A DNA stretch of 14,402 bases from an uncultured Bacteroidales bacterium (lineage in GTDB: Bacteria > Bacteroidota > Bacteroidia > Bacteroidales > Muribaculaceae): positions 1 to 14,402 of the forward strand of contig UQMZ01000063.1 in NCBI GenBank assembly GCA_900542185.1, read 5' to 3'. Under the pieces are notes generated by a model, which saw only the letters and a program-made list of their open reading frames with translations, had not been told where the DNA came from and searched no databases. The position numbers were made by a program, and so were the translations under genes. This document shows positions 14,211-14,402 of the stretch, in pieces; positions within the stretch are counted from its first letter, which is position 1, and each line of letters opens with the position of its first letter.

Positions 14211-14366
14211 ATGAAATCCATCATATTCTATTCCATGCTGATTGCTTCCGCAACCGCCACATTGGCCGGTTGCAGCGACGACAAGCCTGTGCTGACCGAC
14301 CGGAACCTGGAGAACAGCACGGAATTCCTGAAAAGCAACGATGCCGCCAAGCAGGACATATACTAC
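14211..14366 (+). CDS. Partial lipoprotein gene, N-terminal 52 codons; probable surface GH32
   Basis: The ATG at 14211 follows the previous stop by 24 nt in the same operon. The encoded N-terminus has a signal peptide ending L-A-G-C (C21) followed by S-D-D-K, a strong surface-lipoprotein signature. The remaining residues (to Y52) carry no catalytic motif. In B. thetaiotaomicron the PUL member beside the BT1761-type protein is the surface GH32 endo-levanase BT1760, so that is the best guess. The gene is cut by the end of genomic sequence at about 14366; the in-frame TGA at 14385 lies in adapter sequence and is not real. Confidence 0.7.
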
Positions 14367-14402
14367 CTGTCTCTTATACACATCTGACGCTGCCGACGAC
14401 GG
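14367..14402. other. Nextera/Tn5 sequencing adapter at the contig end (not genomic)
   Basis: CTGTCTCTTATACACATCT (14367-14385) is the 19-base Tn5 mosaic end used in Nextera libraries. It is followed directly by GACGCTGCCGACGA (14386-14399), the adjoining read-adapter bases. The last three bases (CGG) could be the start of an index. The match spans 33 consecutive bases from the known adapter, so this tail should be trimmed. Confidence 0.97.

Noticed and set aside
14061..14381. Minus-strand frame beginning M-Y-K-R-Q at the right edge
   Set aside because: Its start codon lies in adapter sequence and the rest is antisense to the surface lipoprotein genes.
1..14402. CRISPR arrays, tRNA/rRNA genes, transposases, phage genes or defence systems
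   Set aside because: I looked for regularly spaced repeats, tRNA-like folds and mobile-element proteins and saw none; the window is explained by one metabolic locus and its flank.

Overview
The window is a fructan (levan/inulin-type) polysaccharide utilization locus (PUL) from a Bacteroidales bacterium. The evidence is a SusC/SusD pair, a one-protein hybrid two-component sensor with an AraC-type output domain, DUF4980-GH32 architecture, lipoprotein signals with acidic residues after the cysteine, and Bacteroidetes-type promoters (TAnnTTTG at -7). The DNA is fairly GC-rich in the genes and AT-rich between them, which would suit Muribaculaceae or a relative, but genus and family cannot be fixed by reading alone.

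Layout. Bases 1-318 hold no gene but contain several hairpins and a short degenerate repeat. A small secreted PepSY-like protein lies on the minus strand (319-825). Next is a tight minus-strand operon read right to left: periplasmic GH32 fructan hydrolase (3060-4886), inner-membrane MFS sugar transporter (1851-3035) and PfkB-family fructokinase (948-1826), with 24-nt gaps. A 214-nt divergent control region (4887-5100) separates it from a plus-strand hybrid two-component regulator (5101-7848). A second control region (7849-7970) precedes the outer-membrane arm: SusC (7971-11063), SusD (11076-12806), a surface lipoprotein of the BT1761/DUF4960 type (12816-14186), and the first 52 codons of another lipoprotein (14211-14366), probably the surface endo-acting GH32 enzyme.

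How it works (inferred from the Bacteroides thetaiotaomicron BT1754-BT1765 fructan locus). Surface lipoproteins capture and cut fructan, SusCD imports oligosaccharides, the periplasmic GH32 releases fructose, the MFS protein moves fructose to the cytoplasm and the kinase makes fructose-6-phosphate. Periplasmic fructose is probably the signal sensed by the regulator, which would switch on both arms. Two control regions share a 12-bp word, a candidate operator.

The system is of known type, and I found no wholly new one. The most useful new points are the candidate operator, the regulator placed between two divergent arms, the uncharacterised C-terminal domain of the third surface protein, and the fact that the last 36 bases are not genomic: they are Nextera/Tn5 sequencing adapter, so the last gene is cut by the end of the assembly and not by a real stop codon.
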